From Scleroderma bovista (Eukaryota; Basidiomycota; Agaricomycetes; Boletales; Sclerodermataceae): 18,205 bases of DNA. Each line of letters starts with the position of its first letter. The first letter of the stretch is position 1. Shown piece by piece: positions 17,806 through 18,205 of this stretch. The notes beneath the pieces are model-generated. The model saw only the letters and a program-made list of their open reading frames with translations. It did not search any database and had not been told where the DNA came from. The position numbers were made by a program, and so were the translations under genes. The stretch is taken from NCBI GenBank assembly GCA_037178675.1, contig JAYMGJ010000666.1, positions 1 through 18,205 on the forward strand. Direction: 5' to 3'.

Positions 17806-18205
17806 TGCCCTGGAATACTACTTGGTAGCCCCCTGCTCTCCCTTCACATTTGTAGACGCCTGTCACTGTTCTTGGATTCGGTACACGGTACCATTTGTGC
17901 CATTCTCCTGAGTGCATTCAAGTGACTCGGTAACCCTCTGGTGGGTCTTGTCAATGTTCAGGTGCTGCATGTGCCCAATAGCTACTTCTCTGCTATTGGG
18001 GATAAAAAAAAAGGTGACTGTCTTCATCTAGCGTCATTGCCCTAGTTCAGAAGGAGATTTGAAGTTGACCACACTGGATGGCGTCGCGTCACTTACTTAG
18101 GCAAAATGATGTGCCAAGTCCCATCCCCTGTGCATCGCACGACTCATGATAATATGCAGCGCTTCAACTCCAAAGTCAATTGGAGGCCATCATCACATTT
18201 CGTCT
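17806..18205. other. 3' flank of NPRL3 to window end; no supported gene
   Basis: No coding frame with family motifs is seen in these 400 bases on either strand. It holds the NPRL3 3' UTR and a hairpin-forming repeat followed by an A-run (18004-18012). The end of the window may reach a neighbouring gene's flank. Confidence 0.5.
17974..18000 (+). repeat. Perfect 9-bp stem-loop followed by an A-run
   Basis: CCCAATAGC (17974-17982) and GCTATTGGG (17992-18000) are exact reverse complements around a 9-base loop. The sequence GATAAAAAAAAAGG follows. It lies about 170 bp after the NPRL3 stop, within reach of its 3' UTR. Eukaryotic polymerase II does not need such hairpins, so a role in 3' end formation or RNA stability is only possible. 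Confidence 0.75.

Noticed and set aside
1..18205. CRISPR array, tRNA or rRNA genes, transposase, secondary-metabolite or mobile-element cluster
   Set aside because: I looked for regularly spaced repeats, tRNA-like arms, rRNA blocks, terminal inverted repeats and mobile-element proteins and saw none; the genes are unrelated housekeeping functions.

Overview
The window looks like ordinary nuclear DNA of a filamentous basidiomycete, most likely an agaricomycete. The genes are cut by many introns of about 45-65 bp, intergenic gaps are short, genes lie on both strands, and the recognisable products are conserved eukaryotic housekeeping proteins. I see no prokaryotic, viral, plasmid or CRISPR features, no rRNA or tRNA, and no obvious transposase or reverse transcriptase. 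All gene models were spliced by eye using GT/GC-AG borders, reading-frame phase and family motifs; every model adds up to a whole number of codons.

Left to right. (1) 1-597, +, the C-terminal part of an unidentified Ser/Pro/acidic protein. (2) 1561-2747, -, a YJU2B/CCDC130/Saf4-type splicing factor. (3) 3086-4517, +, an ARID/BRIGHT-domain protein that shares a 338-bp divergent promoter with gene 2. (4) about 4453-4815, a decayed second copy of part of gene 2 that supplies the ARID gene's last codons on its antisense strand. (5) 4971-5494, +, ribosomal protein uS10 (RPS20). (6) 5667-8822, -, an 879-aa inositol-polyphosphate 5-phosphatase with 11 exons. (7) 9633-9917, -, a small DUF1748 mitochondrial-type protein. 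(8) 10035-10860, +, a NAT9-type N-acetyltransferase, divergent from gene 7 across 117 bp. (9) 10988-11993, +, a 180-aa stand-alone SRA-YDG domain protein with ten tiny exons, followed by a tandem duplication of its last exon and 3' flank. (10) 12578-14092, -, a 487-aa low-complexity protein whose start codon appears to be split by an intron. (11) 14322-15142, -, a small alpha/beta hydrolase. (12) 15338-17805, +, the GATOR1/SEACIT subunit NPRL3 (Npr3).

The genes do not form a pathway or cluster; they are independent housekeeping functions (splicing, chromatin, translation, phosphoinositide metabolism, TORC1 control). I found no new multi-gene system. The unusual signals are structural: four GC-AG introns among 43 inferred introns, two stopless 3n introns in the phosphatase, a 17-nt exon in the SRA gene, a start codon made by splicing, and three local duplications, one of which has apparently rewritten the end of a neighbouring gene.
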